64,000 bases of DNA, taken from NCBI RefSeq assembly GCF_004962245.1, contig NZ_SUHQ01000019.1, positions 1-64,000 of the forward strand, in the 5' to 3' direction. Both the position numbers and the translations under genes were made by a program. Positions 34,038 through 44,301 of the stretch are shown piece after piece (within the stretch, counting starts at the first letter, position 1; each line of letters begins with the position of its first letter). The notes beneath the pieces were generated by a model. It did not search any database and had not been told where the DNA came from. It saw nothing but the letters and a program-made list of their open reading frames with translations. The DNA comes from Mesorhizobium sp. (GTDB lineage Bacteria; Pseudomonadota; Alphaproteobacteria; Rhizobiales; Rhizobiaceae).

Positions 34038-36296
34038 GCAACCAGCCCTTTCAGCAGCCCAGCGATCTCGCCTTCCAGCGCGGTGATGTCCGTCTCGATC
34101 TCGTCCAGCGGGCGCGGCGGGTCGTAGACGTAGAAATGTCGGTTAATCGGGATTTCGTAGCCGATTTTGGTCTTGTCGTAGTCCACCCAGGCATCGGAGA
34201 CATGGGGGAGCACTTCGCGCGCCATAATAGGCGTCAATTGCGGGCTTCATTGCAGTGACAAGGTGCTCGTTTGGTTTGTCCGGCCCGAAGAACATCGGCA
34301 ATTTCGCACCCTTATGGGCGGCGTTCTCGTCCCTGTTCACCGCGTCCAGGAACGCCTTGGGCATCCCGAATGCCTCGGGCAGCGGGATGTTTTCGGTGTC
34401 GCGCAATTCGCTATCCGGCTCCGGCCTGCCCTTGCCGTCGCAGCAAATCTCGGCGTTTGAGTCGCGCTCACCCAGCGCGGCGAAGACGGCTTTCTTGATC
34501 GGCGCGGCGATGCTGACCCCGGCGCGCTTGGTGGCGCGAGCAAGATCGGCCTCGAACGCCTCGCGGTCCATATACCGGCCCTTGCCTTCGAGCGTTGCCA
34601 GCGCGGCGCGAATGGCCTCCTGCTGCGCGCGCCCTTCCTCTATCTCGCGCGCCGCCGCCTTGTCGTCCTTGCGCTTTTTTGAGGTAGCGAGATTGATGAA
34701 GGCGCTCTGGCCGTCCAGTTTGGCTATGCGCTCCGGGCTCGCCTCGAAGTTCATGCGCAACGGGCGCTCAACCGTCACCTTGAGGAAACCGAACTCGCGA
34801 TTCTCGAAGACGCGCGAGACGATTCGCTTTTCGGTATCGCCGTTGACCCGTACCTCCGCCGCCTCGCCATCGCTGTGATTGCCATAGATGCGGGTGAGGT
34901 GACTGATCTGCTCGTCGGTGATCTCGTTGCGCTTGTTGTTGAGGCTCTTCGTCATCCGCTTGAAAAAGCGAGTGCCATCGATCAGTTGTACCTTGCCGCG
35001 CCGCTCGGGAGCCTTGCGATTGGTGACGAGCCAGACATAGGTGAAGATGCCGGTATTGTAGAAAAGCTGGTCGGGCAGCGCCACGATGGCGTCAAGCCAA
35101 TCGTTCTCGATGATCCAGCGGCGGATGTTCGATGGGCCGGAGCCGGCATCGCCCGAGAAGAGCGGCGAGCCATTGAAGACGATGGCGATCTTGGAGCCGA
35201 CCGCGTTTTCGTCCCCTCCCTTGTAGGGGTACATCTTCGAGATCATGTGCTGGAGGAACAGCAGGGAGCCGTCATTGATCGCGGGCAGCCCGGCACCGAA
35301 GCGACCGGAGAAGCCCAACTCGTTGTGCTCCTTCTCGACAACCGCCTTCTGGTCCTTCCACTCTACGCCAAAGGGAGGGTTAGCGAGCAGGTAGTGGAAT
35401 TGCCTGCGCTCGAAGCCGTCACGAGCCTTGCCATCGCCCAGAGTGTCGCCGAGAATAATATTGCTGACATCTTCATCCTTGATGAGCATGTCCGAACAAC
35501 AGATTGCCCAAGCTTCATCGTTATATTCTTGCCCGAACAACGCCAAATGTGCTGACTTGTTTTGCCCGAGATCACTTCCGGGTTCTCCTTTGAAGAACCG
35601 TTCTGACTCCGAAAGCATTCCACCGGTACCACATGCGGGATCATAAATTTCAAGGTAGATTCCCGGTTTGTACACATCCGGTTCACCGGTATATATAAGG
35701 TTGGCCATCAGACGGATGACTTCGCGGGGGGTGAAGTGGTCGCCGGCTTCTTCGTTGGCCTGCTCGTTGAAGCGCATCACCAGATGCTCGAATAGATAGC
35801 CCATTTGCAAATTGTCTATGCGGTCAGGGTGTAGATCAACTTGGGGATCAGCCATCGCCTTGACGATGGTGAAAAGTCGGTTGCTGGCGTCGAGCTTTTC
35901 GACTTGGTCTGTAAATTTGAACTTGTCAAAAATTGCGCGTGCAGTAGGCGAGAACCCGTTGATGTAAGAAACGAGATTCGGCGCAATGTTCTCCGGATCA
36001 CCAAGCAACTTTTCAAAAGTGAAAGGGCTTACGTTGTAAAGCGGATGCTTGCGCTTGGGGTCAGCGGCCTTTCCGAGCAGCTTATCCATCGCGCTTTCGG
36101 GCGTGTCCTTTGCGGTCAGCTTTTCGTATTCCTTGAGTACAGCGGCCTTGGTCGGCTCAAGAACGCAATCCAGTCTGCGCAGCACGACCATCGGCAACAT
36201 GACCAGCCGGTATTGCGGCGGGCGATATGGGCCGCGAAGTCGGTTGGCAATTTCCCAGATCGTAGACTTCAAATTCTCGTGGGCTTGCAGATTCAT
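34034..36296 (-). CDS. hsdM: Type I restriction enzyme, HsdM methyltransferase subunit (apparent frameshift)
   Basis: An N6-adenine methyltransferase subunit. An N-terminal helical domain (from MNLQAHENLKSTIWEIANRL) is followed by the SAM motif DPACGTGGML and the catalytic NPPF in LLANPPFGVEW. The main frame (717 residues from ATG 36296) reads correctly to MKPAIDAYY and then goes out of frame; the expected C terminus (AREVLPHVSDAWVDYDKTKI to LLKGLVA) follows in the next frame to 34034. One extra G near 34222 explains it. It may be a sequencing error or a real mutation removing about 65 C-terminal residues. That C-terminal region normally helps contact HsdS. Confidence 0.88.
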
Positions 36297-36648
36297 GTCA
36301 GCAGTCCGCCTTGGCAATTTCTTCACTTGGAATGGAACATTTCCCGGAGGAGGTAGAATCGACCGACCGCGTACAGTCAAGGAGCGACTGGTACGCCACA
36401 CCGGCGATCAATTGAGCTTTGGTGGACGGATAGGACGGCTTGGGGTTGGTAGACGACGACCGGAGCGGACAGAATACTGGAACCTGGCCGACCTGGCTTC
36501 CCGCCACTGAACCGCGACCGCCAAAACACCGACTGCCGATTCCCCTATTTCAGCCATATCTCGTAAAGCTCGACGTCGAATCCAGTCCTGCCCGCCCATC
36601 ACGGTCACCTTCGATCTCAGCGATGATCTGGAACCCAATCGGCTTCGG
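36297..36648. other. Intergenic upstream of hsdM
   Basis: About 350 bases between the divergent hsdM and the small plus-strand gene. It should hold the promoter of the restriction operon. I see an AAGGCGG element before the hsdM ATG but no palindrome typical of a controller protein, and no gene for such a protein. Confidence 0.4.
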
Positions 36649-36918
36649 ATGATTTGTTTGTGGGTAGATTTGAAGGAGAAGCCATTGTCCGCACCGAAGG
36701 AAATGGATGTCGTCCTCGAAAAGCTGCCTTTGAGGATCGGCGCCTACATACCCGACGACTTGCTGGAAGACTGGTTCGCGCCGGGAACGGGCATGAACCC
36801 GGTCAGCACGGAAGCGCTGGCGGCCGCCAAGACTTACGGATGGCGCTTCGAATGCGATTTCAAGCACTACCCCGAACGGATGGAAGGCGTGTTCTGGAAG
36901 TGGGTGCCGGCGATCTGA
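36649..36918 (+). CDS. Small hypothetical protein
   Basis: An 89-residue frame with plausible coding character: acidic and aromatic, with KLPLRIGAYIPDDLLEDWFA and YGWRFECDFKHYPERMEG. Methionine codons at 36649 and 36703 are both possible starts; neither has a strong ribosome-binding site. I recognise no family. It lies alone between the restriction operon and the end of the convergent hydrogenase-related operon. Confidence 0.45.
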   Translation: MICLWVDLKEKPLSAPKEMDVVLEKLPLRIGAYIPDDLLEDWFAPGTGMNPVSTEALAAAKTYGWRFECDFKHYPERMEGVFWKWVPAI

Positions 36919-37054
36919 TCCGCGCAGGGGAGCCTGAATAGAAATGGGCAGGCATAGTTGCAGGCGGGCGGGTCAGTCGGGGCTGAGCCATGCATTCGCG
37001 GTCGCGAAAAGCTTCGCTTTGCCGATTGCCGCACGGCCGGAGCTCGCCGGCATT

Positions 37055-37594
37055 TCAACCTCGGGCAGCGCCCGTTCCGGCATTCACCCCATCCAGCAAC
37101 GCCAGCAGCCCCTTCAGAATCTCCACCGGCGGCGGCGGGCAGCCTGGGATGTGCAGATCGACCGGCAGCACCTCCGAGACGCCGCCCATGACGGCGTAGC
37201 TGCCGGCGAAGCAGCCGCCGTTTCTGGCGCAGTCGCCGAGGGCGACCACCCATTTGGGGTTGGGCGTCGCGTCCCAGGTTCGCTTCAGCGCCTCGCGCAT
37301 GTTTTTGGTGACCGGCCCGGTGACGAGCAGCACGTCGGCATGGCGCGGCGAGGCGACGAAGCGGATACCGAAGCGCTCGATGTCGTAGAAGGCGTTGCTG
37401 AGCGCATGCATCTCGAGTTCGCAGCCGTTGCAGGAGCCGGCGTCGATCGCCCGGATCGACAGGCTTCGGCCGAGCCGCTTGCGGGCGGCACCGTCGAGAG
37501 CGCGGGCGAGCTCGTCGACCGCGGCATCGCTCGCTTCGGGCGGACGCTCGGTGAGCGGGGGGCGTATCAGGCTTTCGAAGAGAAGCTTGCGCAT
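37055..37594 (-). CDS. Hydrogenase-4/complex I small subunit (HyfI/NuoB type)
   Basis: A 179-residue NuoB/HycG/HyfI-family protein. All cysteines of the proximal N2-type [4Fe-4S] cluster are present: CNGCE (two), GDCARNGGC and PGCPPPP. It forms the electron-transfer subunit that contacts the large subunit. As the last gene of the operon, 63 bases after the large subunit, it completes the peripheral arm. No separate ferredoxin-like subunit (HyfA/HyfH type) is encoded nearby, so the electron donor is unclear. Confidence 0.88.
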   Translation of the reverse strand: MRKLLFESLIRPPLTERPPEASDAAVDELARALDGAARKRLGRSLSIRAIDAGSCNGCELEMHALSNAFYDIERFGIRFVASPRHADVLLVTGPVTKNMREALKRTWDATPNPKWVVALGDCARNGGCFAGSYAVMGGVSEVLPVDLHIPGCPPPPVEILKGLLALLDGVNAGTGAARG

Positions 37595-37657
37595 GACAGC
37601 GTGCCTTCTTGTTTGACCTTTTCCAAAAACCGGTTTCCACTTTTTGGGATCATGGTC

Positions 37658-39232
37658 TTAGAGATCGTGGCCGGAATAGGAGCAGTTGAACGACTTGTTG
37701 CAGAGCGGAAAGTCGGCGACGATGTTGCCCTCGATCGCCGCTTCAAGCAGCGGCCATTGAAACCAGGAGGGGTCGCGCAGGTGACAGCGCTCGATGATGC
37801 CGCCTGCGCCAATGCGCAGCCAGGCCAGAATGTCGCCCCGGAAGCCCTCGACAAGCGCCATACCCTCTAGCGCCATGCCTTCACGCGGCCCATCCGGCTC
37901 GGCAATATCGACGCGGATCGGGCCGCCCGGCAGTTTTTGCAGGATCTGCTCGACCAGCGACAGGCTCTGCTCGACCTCGCGGATGCGGATCCAGACGCGC
38001 GCATTCACGTCGCCCTCCTGAAGGACAGGGACGTCGAAGGCGAGTTCGTCATAGGGCGGATAGCCCGGGCTGCGCCGCGCGTCGAAATCCCGGCCGGAGG
38101 CGCGGCCGACATAACCGCCTGCTGCATATTGGCGGGCGAGTGCCGGCTTGAGCCGGCCGGTCGCGACGGTGCGGTCCTGCAGCGACGCCGTGTTGTCGTA
38201 GAGTTCGACCAAATGAGGAAAGCGCTGCCTGATCTCCGCGACCAGCGCCCGGATTGCCGCCGTCCCCGCTTCGCCCAGGTCGCTTGCCACCCCGCCGGGC
38301 ACGATGCGGTCGCGCATCAGGCGATGGCCGAAGGCCGCGTCGCCGGCGCGCAGCACGCGTTCGCGCAGCACGCCGCAATGGGCATGCATGAGCGCGAAGG
38401 CAGCGTCGTTGCAGATGGCGCCGATATCGCCGAGATGGTTGGCAAGGCGCTCCAGTTCGGCCATCAGCGCCCGCAGCCAGACCGCGCGCGGCGGAGCCTC
38501 GACACCGAGTGCGGCTTCGACCGCGCGGGCAAAGGCAAGCGAATAGGCGACGGTGCTGTCGCCGGACGTCCGGCCCGCCAGTCTGGCCGCGCGCTCGACA
38601 GGCGAACCCGCCATCAGGCCTTCGATGCCCTTGTGCACGTAGCCGAGACGCTCTTCCAGTCGCACAACCGTTTCGCCGCTTGCGGTGAAGCGGAAATGCC
38701 CGGGCTCGATGATGCCGGCATGCACGGGCCCAACCGGAATCTGGTGCAGGCTGTCGCCTTCGGCGGGCAGGAAACGGTACGCCGCGGCTGGCGGCGGGGT
38801 CCGGGTTGCCGATGCCCCCGCTGCCAATGTCCCCGGTGCCAGGGGATGACTGACGCCCCATTGGCCGTGATCGAGCCAGCGACGGGTATCGGGAAGGCCT
38901 TGCGGCAGCAGCCCGAACAGGTCCGCGGCGGCGCGCTCGAGGCGCAGGGCCGGCGGATGAAGCTGGCCGACCGATGGGTAGCGGCCGCCGGGGCATTTCA
39001 GGCTGATCATGCCGATCTCCCGACCTTCGCCGAGAAGCGCCATGTGGACGATGTCCGGCTCGCCCCAAAGACCGAGCAGGCTCCAGCGGCCCTCGGCGAG
39101 CTGCTCCACGGCAAGGTTCCAGGCTTTCGGCGCCACCATGGCGCGTCTGGCGGGCGCGTGGTGCTCGACAGGCCGGCCGGCCTCGATGAGGCCGGTCAGC
39201 GCAGGCAGGCTTCTTTTGCTCATCCGCTTCAT
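37658..39232 (-). CDS. Hydrogenase-4-like large subunit lacking NiFe ligands (HyfG/NuoCD type)
   Basis: A 524-residue fusion of a NuoC-like part (about 35-130) and a NuoD/hydrogenase large-subunit part (about 160-524, from PVGPVHAGIIEPGHF). In [NiFe] hydrogenases an RxCGxC motif follows the GYxHKGIE helix; here it reads RTSGDS, with S223 and S226 in the cysteine places. At the C terminus the second CxxC is also missing (SFNCSYSGHDL). The protein therefore cannot bind the NiFe centre and is not a hydrogenase. The fold and neighbours put it in the energy-converting hydrogenase-related (Ehr) group. Confidence 0.88.
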   Translation of the reverse strand: MKRMSKRSLPALTGLIEAGRPVEHHAPARRAMVAPKAWNLAVEQLAEGRWSLLGLWGEPDIVHMALLGEGREIGMISLKCPGGRYPSVGQLHPPALRLERAAADLFGLLPQGLPDTRRWLDHGQWGVSHPLAPGTLAAGASATRTPPPAAAYRFLPAEGDSLHQIPVGPVHAGIIEPGHFRFTASGETVVRLEERLGYVHKGIEGLMAGSPVERAARLAGRTSGDSTVAYSLAFARAVEAALGVEAPPRAVWLRALMAELERLANHLGDIGAICNDAAFALMHAHCGVLRERVLRAGDAAFGHRLMRDRIVPGGVASDLGEAGTAAIRALVAEIRQRFPHLVELYDNTASLQDRTVATGRLKPALARQYAAGGYVGRASGRDFDARRSPGYPPYDELAFDVPVLQEGDVNARVWIRIREVEQSLSLVEQILQKLPGGPIRVDIAEPDGPREGMALEGMALVEGFRGDILAWLRIGAGGIIERCHLRDPSWFQWPLLEAAIEGNIVADFPLCNKSFNCSYSGHDL

Positions 39233-40677
39233 CCCAGAATGTCCGCGACGTGCTGGAACCAGGTGACCAGGGATGCCGGCAAATAGATGCCGGCGCCAAA
39301 CACCAGGGCCAGGTGGGAATACATCGGCACGTAGGATGCCTCGACGGGCGCGGTGCTGCCGCGCGGCTCGCCGAAGGCGACACCGGTCAGCCGCAGCAGC
39401 AGGGCGCCGAAGGCGAGCAGAAGCCCGAATACCAGGGGGATCGCCAGAAGCGGCTGTCTTGCGAAGGTCGAGCTCACGACCAGGAATTCGCTCATGAAGA
39501 TGCCGAGCGGCGGCAGGCCGGCAATGGCAACGACGCCAATGACCAGAGCCCAGCCAAGCCCGGGATGCGTTTCCGTCAGCCCTCTTATGTCGGCGATCTT
39601 TTGTGTTCCCTTGACCTGCGCGATGTGGCCGACGGCGAAGAAGATCGCCGACTTGGTCAGGCTGTGCATGACCATGTGCAGCAGGCCGGCGAAGTTCGCC
39701 AGCGGGCCGCCCATGCCGAAGGCGAAGACGATGATGCCCATGTGCTCGATCGACGAGTAGGCGAACAGGCGTTTGATGTCGCGGCGGCGGTAGAGCATGA
39801 AGGCCGCGAAGATCAGCGAGGTGAGCCCCATCGCCACCATCAATGGTCCAGGCGCGATCGCCTCGGGGCTCGCGGCGAGCAGCAGCTTGAAGCGCAGCAC
39901 GGCATAGAGCGCGACGTTGAGCAGCAGGCCCGACAGCACCGCCGAGATCGGCGTCGGGCCTTCGGCATGCGCATCGGGCAGCCAGGCATGCAAGGGGGCA
40001 AGACCGACCTTGGTGCCGTAGCCGAGCAGCAGGAAGACGAAGGCGACGTTGAGCAAAGCCGGGTCGAAACGCGCGGCCTGTTCGATAAGCACCGTCCAGA
40101 CCATGGCATTGGTGCCCTCGCCGACGACCGGCTGCGCGGCCATGTAGACGAGGATGGTGCCGAACAGCGCAAGCGCGATGCCGACGCTTCCCAGGATGAA
40201 ATATTTCCAGGCGGCCTCCAGCGCTTCATGCGTGCGATAGATGCCGACCATGAGCACGGTGGTCAGCGTCGCAAGCTCCACCGCCACCCACATCAGACCG
40301 ATATTGTTCGAGACGAAGGCGAGGTTCATGCCTAACATCATGATCTGGTACATCGCGTGGTAGAAGCGCAGGTTCGGCGCGGTCAGCCGGCCGGTGTCCA
40401 GTTCGTGCGCGATGTAGGAGGCGCTGAACACGCTGGTGGTGAAGCCGACGAATGTGTTGAGCACGATGAAGACGATGTTGAGATCGTCGACGAGCAGGTA
40501 CTGGCCCGGCTGCGGCCGGTCGGTGATGAACAGCGACAGCGCGGCGAGCAAGGTCAGGAAGCTCGCGGCGACATTCAGGCCCGCCGACATCTTGTAGTTC
40601 GGCAGCGCCGCCAGAAGTGCCGCCGCGCCGACGGGGATCAGCAGGATGGCGGCCACCGCATCGAAGGGAGCGGTCAA
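39229..40677 (-). CDS. Hydrogenase-4-like proton-pumping subunit (HyfF/NuoN type)
   Basis: A 482-residue membrane protein of the Mrp/NuoLMN antiporter-like family with about 14 helices. The conserved glutamate of the WVAVELATL helix and the lysine in LGYGTKVGLAPLHAWLPDAH are present, as in proton-translocating subunits. The start is a TTG at 40677 that overlaps the stop of the upstream gene, with GGGGAGAA as ribosome-binding site. The long open frame further upstream to 41457 is antisense-like read-through in the wrong phase. It probably carries proton or sodium transport in the complex. Confidence 0.86.
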   Translation of the reverse strand: MTAPFDAVAAILLIPVGAAALLAALPNYKMSAGLNVAASFLTLLAALSLFITDRPQPGQYLLVDDLNIVFIVLNTFVGFTTSVFSASYIAHELDTGRLTAPNLRFYHAMYQIMMLGMNLAFVSNNIGLMWVAVELATLTTVLMVGIYRTHEALEAAWKYFILGSVGIALALFGTILVYMAAQPVVGEGTNAMVWTVLIEQAARFDPALLNVAFVFLLLGYGTKVGLAPLHAWLPDAHAEGPTPISAVLSGLLLNVALYAVLRFKLLLAASPEAIAPGPLMVAMGLTSLIFAAFMLYRRRDIKRLFAYSSIEHMGIIVFAFGMGGPLANFAGLLHMVMHSLTKSAIFFAVGHIAQVKGTQKIADIRGLTETHPGLGWALVIGVVAIAGLPPLGIFMSEFLVVSSTFARQPLLAIPLVFGLLLAFGALLLRLTGVAFGEPRGSTAPVEASYVPMYSHLALVFGAGIYLPASLVTWFQHVADILG

Positions 40678-41336
40678 CGGCGTTCTCCCCGGTAGTCGTC
40701 GAGCGCGCCGACATCCACAGAGTCGAACCTTTCGCGGATGCGGAACAGGAAGACGCCGATGACGATGAAGGCGATCAGGATCGAGAAGGCGACGCTGATC
40801 TCGACGACCAGCGGCATGCCCTTGGCGCCGGTGGCGGCCAGCACCAGGCCGTTCTCCAGCGACATGAAGCCGACAACCTGGCTGACGGCGTTGCGGCGGG
40901 TGACCATCACAAGCAGGCCGAGCAATATTATCGACAGCGCGAAGGCCAGGTCCTCGCGGGCCAGTGGGTCGGCTTCGGGCGTGACCCGCAGCATCAGCAC
41001 CATGGACAGCGCCACCAGACCGATGCCGGCCAGCATGGTCGGACCGATGCCGACGGCGGTCTCGATGTCGCGATGGATGCCGATCCGCTGGATGATGCGA
41101 TGAAGCCCTACGGGAATGACGATCGCCTTGAAGATGAGGGCAATCGCCGCGGTGACATAAAGGTGATGGGCGTCCTGGACGTAGGCCTGCCAGGCCACGG
41201 ACAAAGCCAGCACCACCGCATGAAGCGCAAAGACGTTGATCAGCGCAAACAGGCGATCCTGATACAGCATCATGAAGCTGACCAGCACCAGGCCGCCGGC
41301 GAGCAGATGAGCGATGTCGAAGGTGAGGCCGTTCAT
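40674..41336 (-). CDS. Hydrogenase-4-like subunit HyfE (NuoK-like)
   Basis: A 220-residue protein with about seven hydrophobic helices. The C-terminal half resembles NuoK, with NAVSQVVGFMSLENGLVLA carrying the conserved membrane glutamate. HyfE and the MrpC/NuoK family share this arrangement. The ATG at 41336 overlaps the stop of the NuoH-like gene, and its own stop overlaps the TTG of the next. It is a membrane-arm subunit, likely in the proton path. Confidence 0.87.
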   Translation of the reverse strand: MNGLTFDIAHLLAGGLVLVSFMMLYQDRLFALINVFALHAVVLALSVAWQAYVQDAHHLYVTAAIALIFKAIVIPVGLHRIIQRIGIHRDIETAVGIGPTMLAGIGLVALSMVLMLRVTPEADPLAREDLAFALSIILLGLLVMVTRRNAVSQVVGFMSLENGLVLAATGAKGMPLVVEISVAFSILIAFIVIGVFLFRIRERFDSVDVGALDDYRGERR

Positions 41337-42292
41337 CAAAGGCTCCGTGAGACGAACAACAGAAGCGTGCCGAGCAGGGCCAGCATGAGGGCGGCACCCA
41401 GGAAATCCGGAACGCGGAAGACGCGCATCTTGGCGATGGCGGTCTCGAACACCGCAAGCAGAATGCCGCTCAGCGCAAGCTTGCCGATGTAGACCGCGAC
41501 GCCCAGAGCATAAGCACCTGGCCCGGAGCGGGCGGTCACCAGCCCCCAGGGAATGAAGACGCAGGAAATCAGCGACACATAGAGCAGAAGCTTGAGGAAG
41601 GCGGCGAACTCGATCATCGCCAGATGGCGGCCGGAATATTCCAGCACCATCGCTTCGTGAACCATGGTGAGTTCCAGGTGGGTGGATGGGTTGTCGACCG
41701 GTATGCGGGCGTTTTCGGCGAGCGCCACCATGACGAGGGCGATCAGCGACATGCCGAGCGATACCCGCAGGCCAACCTCCGGCGAGCCCATGAAGGCGGC
41801 GACGGTGGAGAGTTGCGTCGCGCCGGCGACAAGCGCCAGGCTGAACACGATCAAAAGCATGGCGGGTTCGGCCAACGAAGCGATCATCACCTCACGGCTT
41901 GCGCCGATGCCGCCAAAGCTCGTGCCGACATCCATCCCCGCCAGCGCCAGGAAGAAACGCGCGCTGCCAAGCAGCGCGACGATGGCGATCAGATCGGCGG
42001 TCCAACTGAAGGTGAGGCCGGTGGCGAATGTCGGGATGAGCGCGGCGGCGACCCAGGTGGCGGCAAAGATCAGATAGGGTATGACGCGAAACAGCCAGGA
42101 TGCGTTGCCGGCCAGGACGACCTCCTTGCGCATCAGCCGCAGGAGATCGCGGTAGGGCTGGATCAGCGAAGGCCCCTGGCGGCGCAGCAGTCTCGCCTTC
42201 ACCTTGCGCACGAAACCGGTCAGAAGCGGCGCCAGCAAAAGCACCAGCATCATCTGCGCGCCCTGGACGGCCAGTTCAGCGATCAGGGCCAT
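41336..42292 (-). CDS. Hydrogenase-4-like membrane subunit HyfC/HycD (NuoH-like)
   Basis: A 318-residue NuoH-family protein with about eight helices. It has the RRQGPSLIQPYRDLLRLMRK motif near residues 35-55 and the acidic loop NPSTHLELTMVHEAMVLEYSG, which in complex I lies at the junction between the quinone site and membrane arm. The ATG at 42292 is the start of the family N terminus; the open frame to 43084 is an extension in a neighbouring gene. It anchors the peripheral arm. Confidence 0.9.
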   Translation of the reverse strand: MALIAELAVQGAQMMLVLLLAPLLTGFVRKVKARLLRRQGPSLIQPYRDLLRLMRKEVVLAGNASWLFRVIPYLIFAATWVAAALIPTFATGLTFSWTADLIAIVALLGSARFFLALAGMDVGTSFGGIGASREVMIASLAEPAMLLIVFSLALVAGATQLSTVAAFMGSPEVGLRVSLGMSLIALVMVALAENARIPVDNPSTHLELTMVHEAMVLEYSGRHLAMIEFAAFLKLLLYVSLISCVFIPWGLVTARSGPGAYALGVAVYIGKLALSGILLAVFETAIAKMRVFRVPDFLGAALMLALLGTLLLFVSRSL

Positions 42293-44301
42293 AGCGCGAG
42301 CACCAGAAGCAAGGTGACGAGGTAGAGGAAGACCAGGGTCAGATAGCGCCGTATGGTCAGGAACTGCAGACGGTTCAGCTTCTCGGTCGCATAGCCGACA
42401 GCGCCGGTGATCGGCTGGTAAAAAGTCTCCCAGACCACATCGTGGATTTCCACGGTGAGGCGTGCCGGAGCGGTGGCGCCCGGCGGCGGCATTTCCACCT
42501 TTTCCCTGGCACGGAATGCGAATGTGCCGAAGACGCGGCGAATGGGCTGCGCGAAACTGACGGCGGTGTATTGCGCGGCTGGTGTGACGTCGGGAAAGCC
42601 GCAACCCCAGGCGGGACCGCGACGCAGCGCATGGGAGGCGAAGCGGTGGATGACGAATGCCGCGAGTGATGCCGAGATTGCGATGAACACGAACACCAGA
42701 AGGCCGTTGTAGGAGCTGCGGCTCTCGGCGATCGGCACGATCGACAGCCAGGGCTGCGCCATCTGCACCGGCATGCGGCTGCCGATGAGCGAAAGCGTCA
42801 CCGGTGAAAGACCGTCTATGACCAGGCCCGGCAGAATGCCGGCAAGCAGACAAAGGGCGGCGAGAGTAAACATTGCCGCCAGCGCGTAGCGATCCACCTC
42901 TTGCGCCTGCTCCACCGCCGCGGAACGCGGCCGGCCGAGAAATGTGATGCCGAATGCCTTGACGAAACAGGCCGCGGCCAGCGCCGCCGACAATGCCAGC
43001 AGGCCGCCGACGGCGGGCACCATCACCTTCAGGCCCCATTGCGGCAGATCGGGGCTCTGCAATATGGCCTGGAAGGCCAGCCATTCGGAGACGAAGCCGT
43101 TGAAGGGCGGCAGCGCCGAGATCGAAACGCAGCCGACGAGAAAGACAAAGCTGGTCAGCGGCATGCGATGGATAAGGCCGCCCAGCTTCTCCATATTGCG
43201 CTCGCCGGTCGCCGTGAGCACGGCGCCCGCGCCGAAAAACAGCAGGCTCTTGAAAAAGGAATGGTTGAGAACGTGGAAGAGCGCGGCGGTGAGCGCCAGC
43301 GCTGCGGCCGACGGCATCGCGTTGGCCTTGAAGGCGAGCGCCAGGCCAAGGCTAACGAAGATGACGCCGATGTTTTCGATGGTGCTGTAGGCAAGGAGCC
43401 GCTTGAGGTCCTTTTCCATCAGCGCGTAGAGGATGCCGAGGACCGCCGTCAGCCCGCCGAGGAAAAGCACGACGACGCCAGACCACCATGCCGGCTCGCC
43501 GAGCAGGTCGAAAACGACACGTAGGAAGCCATAGACGGCGACCTTCGTCATGACGCCGCTCATCAGGGCCGAGACATGGCTTGGCGCCGCCGGATGAGCG
43601 AGCGGCAGCCAGACGTGAAGCGGGACAAGGCCGGCCTTGGAACCGGCGCCGAGCAGCATGAGAACCAGGGCGGCAGCGGCAGCGAACCGGCTTGGCTCGG
43701 CGGCTCGCATCGCGTCGAATGTGTAGGTTCCGTCCGGTCCGGCCAGCAGGCCGAAAGCGAGCAGCAGCGCCAACGTGCCGAAGCTCGCCATCACCAGATA
43801 GATGTAGCCTGCCCGCGTATTGTCCTGTTCGCGATGGTGCGCCATGACGAGCGCCCACGAGGCGAGCGACATGAACTCCCAGGACAGCAGGAAGGTGAAG
43901 GCGTCGTCGGCCAGCACGACCATGTTCATGCCGGCAAGGAAGGCCGGGAAGAACGGCAGCACCCGGTGTGGCGCAGGTTCGTGATGGCCGTAGCCAAGCC
44001 CATAGAGGCTGGCCACGGTGCCGCCCAGATTGACGACGACCAGAAAGAATGCCGACAGCGCGTCGAGACGGAAATGAGCGCCGATCCACGGCAGTCCGAG
44101 CGGCAGCGTGACAGGGGACACGCCGGCAGGATCGCCTGTCAGCGCGGCTGTGGCGATCGCGAACATGACGGCCGAGATGCCAAGGGTTGCGCCATAGACC
44201 AGATGCGTCGCCGAGCCGCGCCGGCTGACGGCGACAGCCAGCATGGCGGTTCCCAAGAACGCGGCGGCACCCCACAAGAGAAGGGCAACGATCGACGTCA
44301 C
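42283..44301 (-). CDS. Hydrogenase-4-like proton-pumping subunit (HyfB/NuoL type)
   Basis: A 672-residue antiporter-like subunit with about 16 helices. The motifs SWEFMSLASWALVM, GAGSKAGLVPLHVWLPLAHP and LAYSTIENIGVIFV carry the conserved glutamate, lysine and histidine/glutamate of the ion path. It starts with GTG at 44301, overlapping the stop of the XRE regulator gene (GTGA). It is the first structural gene of a six-subunit operon that contains two NuoL/N-like pumps. Confidence 0.9.
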   Translation of the reverse strand: MTSIVALLLWGAAAFLGTAMLAVAVSRRGSATHLVYGATLGISAVMFAIATAALTGDPAGVSPVTLPLGLPWIGAHFRLDALSAFFLVVVNLGGTVASLYGLGYGHHEPAPHRVLPFFPAFLAGMNMVVLADDAFTFLLSWEFMSLASWALVMAHHREQDNTRAGYIYLVMASFGTLALLLAFGLLAGPDGTYTFDAMRAAEPSRFAAAAALVLMLLGAGSKAGLVPLHVWLPLAHPAAPSHVSALMSGVMTKVAVYGFLRVVFDLLGEPAWWSGVVVLFLGGLTAVLGILYALMEKDLKRLLAYSTIENIGVIFVSLGLALAFKANAMPSAAALALTAALFHVLNHSFFKSLLFFGAGAVLTATGERNMEKLGGLIHRMPLTSFVFLVGCVSISALPPFNGFVSEWLAFQAILQSPDLPQWGLKVMVPAVGGLLALSAALAAACFVKAFGITFLGRPRSAAVEQAQEVDRYALAAMFTLAALCLLAGILPGLVIDGLSPVTLSLIGSRMPVQMAQPWLSIVPIAESRSSYNGLLVFVFIAISASLAAFVIHRFASHALRRGPAWGCGFPDVTPAAQYTAVSFAQPIRRVFGTFAFRAREKVEMPPPGATAPARLTVEIHDVVWETFYQPITGAVGYATEKLNRLQFLTIRRYLTLVFLYLVTLLLVLALWP

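Noticed and set aside
36867..37640. Minus-strand 257-codon frame overlapping the HyfI-type gene
   Set aside because: The real gene in the next phase has the full cysteine set. This frame is a shadow with poor composition.
38049..39383. Minus-strand 444-codon frame overlapping the large-subunit gene
   Set aside because: It is the same strand in another phase of the HyfG-type gene; Arg/Pro/Ala-rich, no motif and no start signal.
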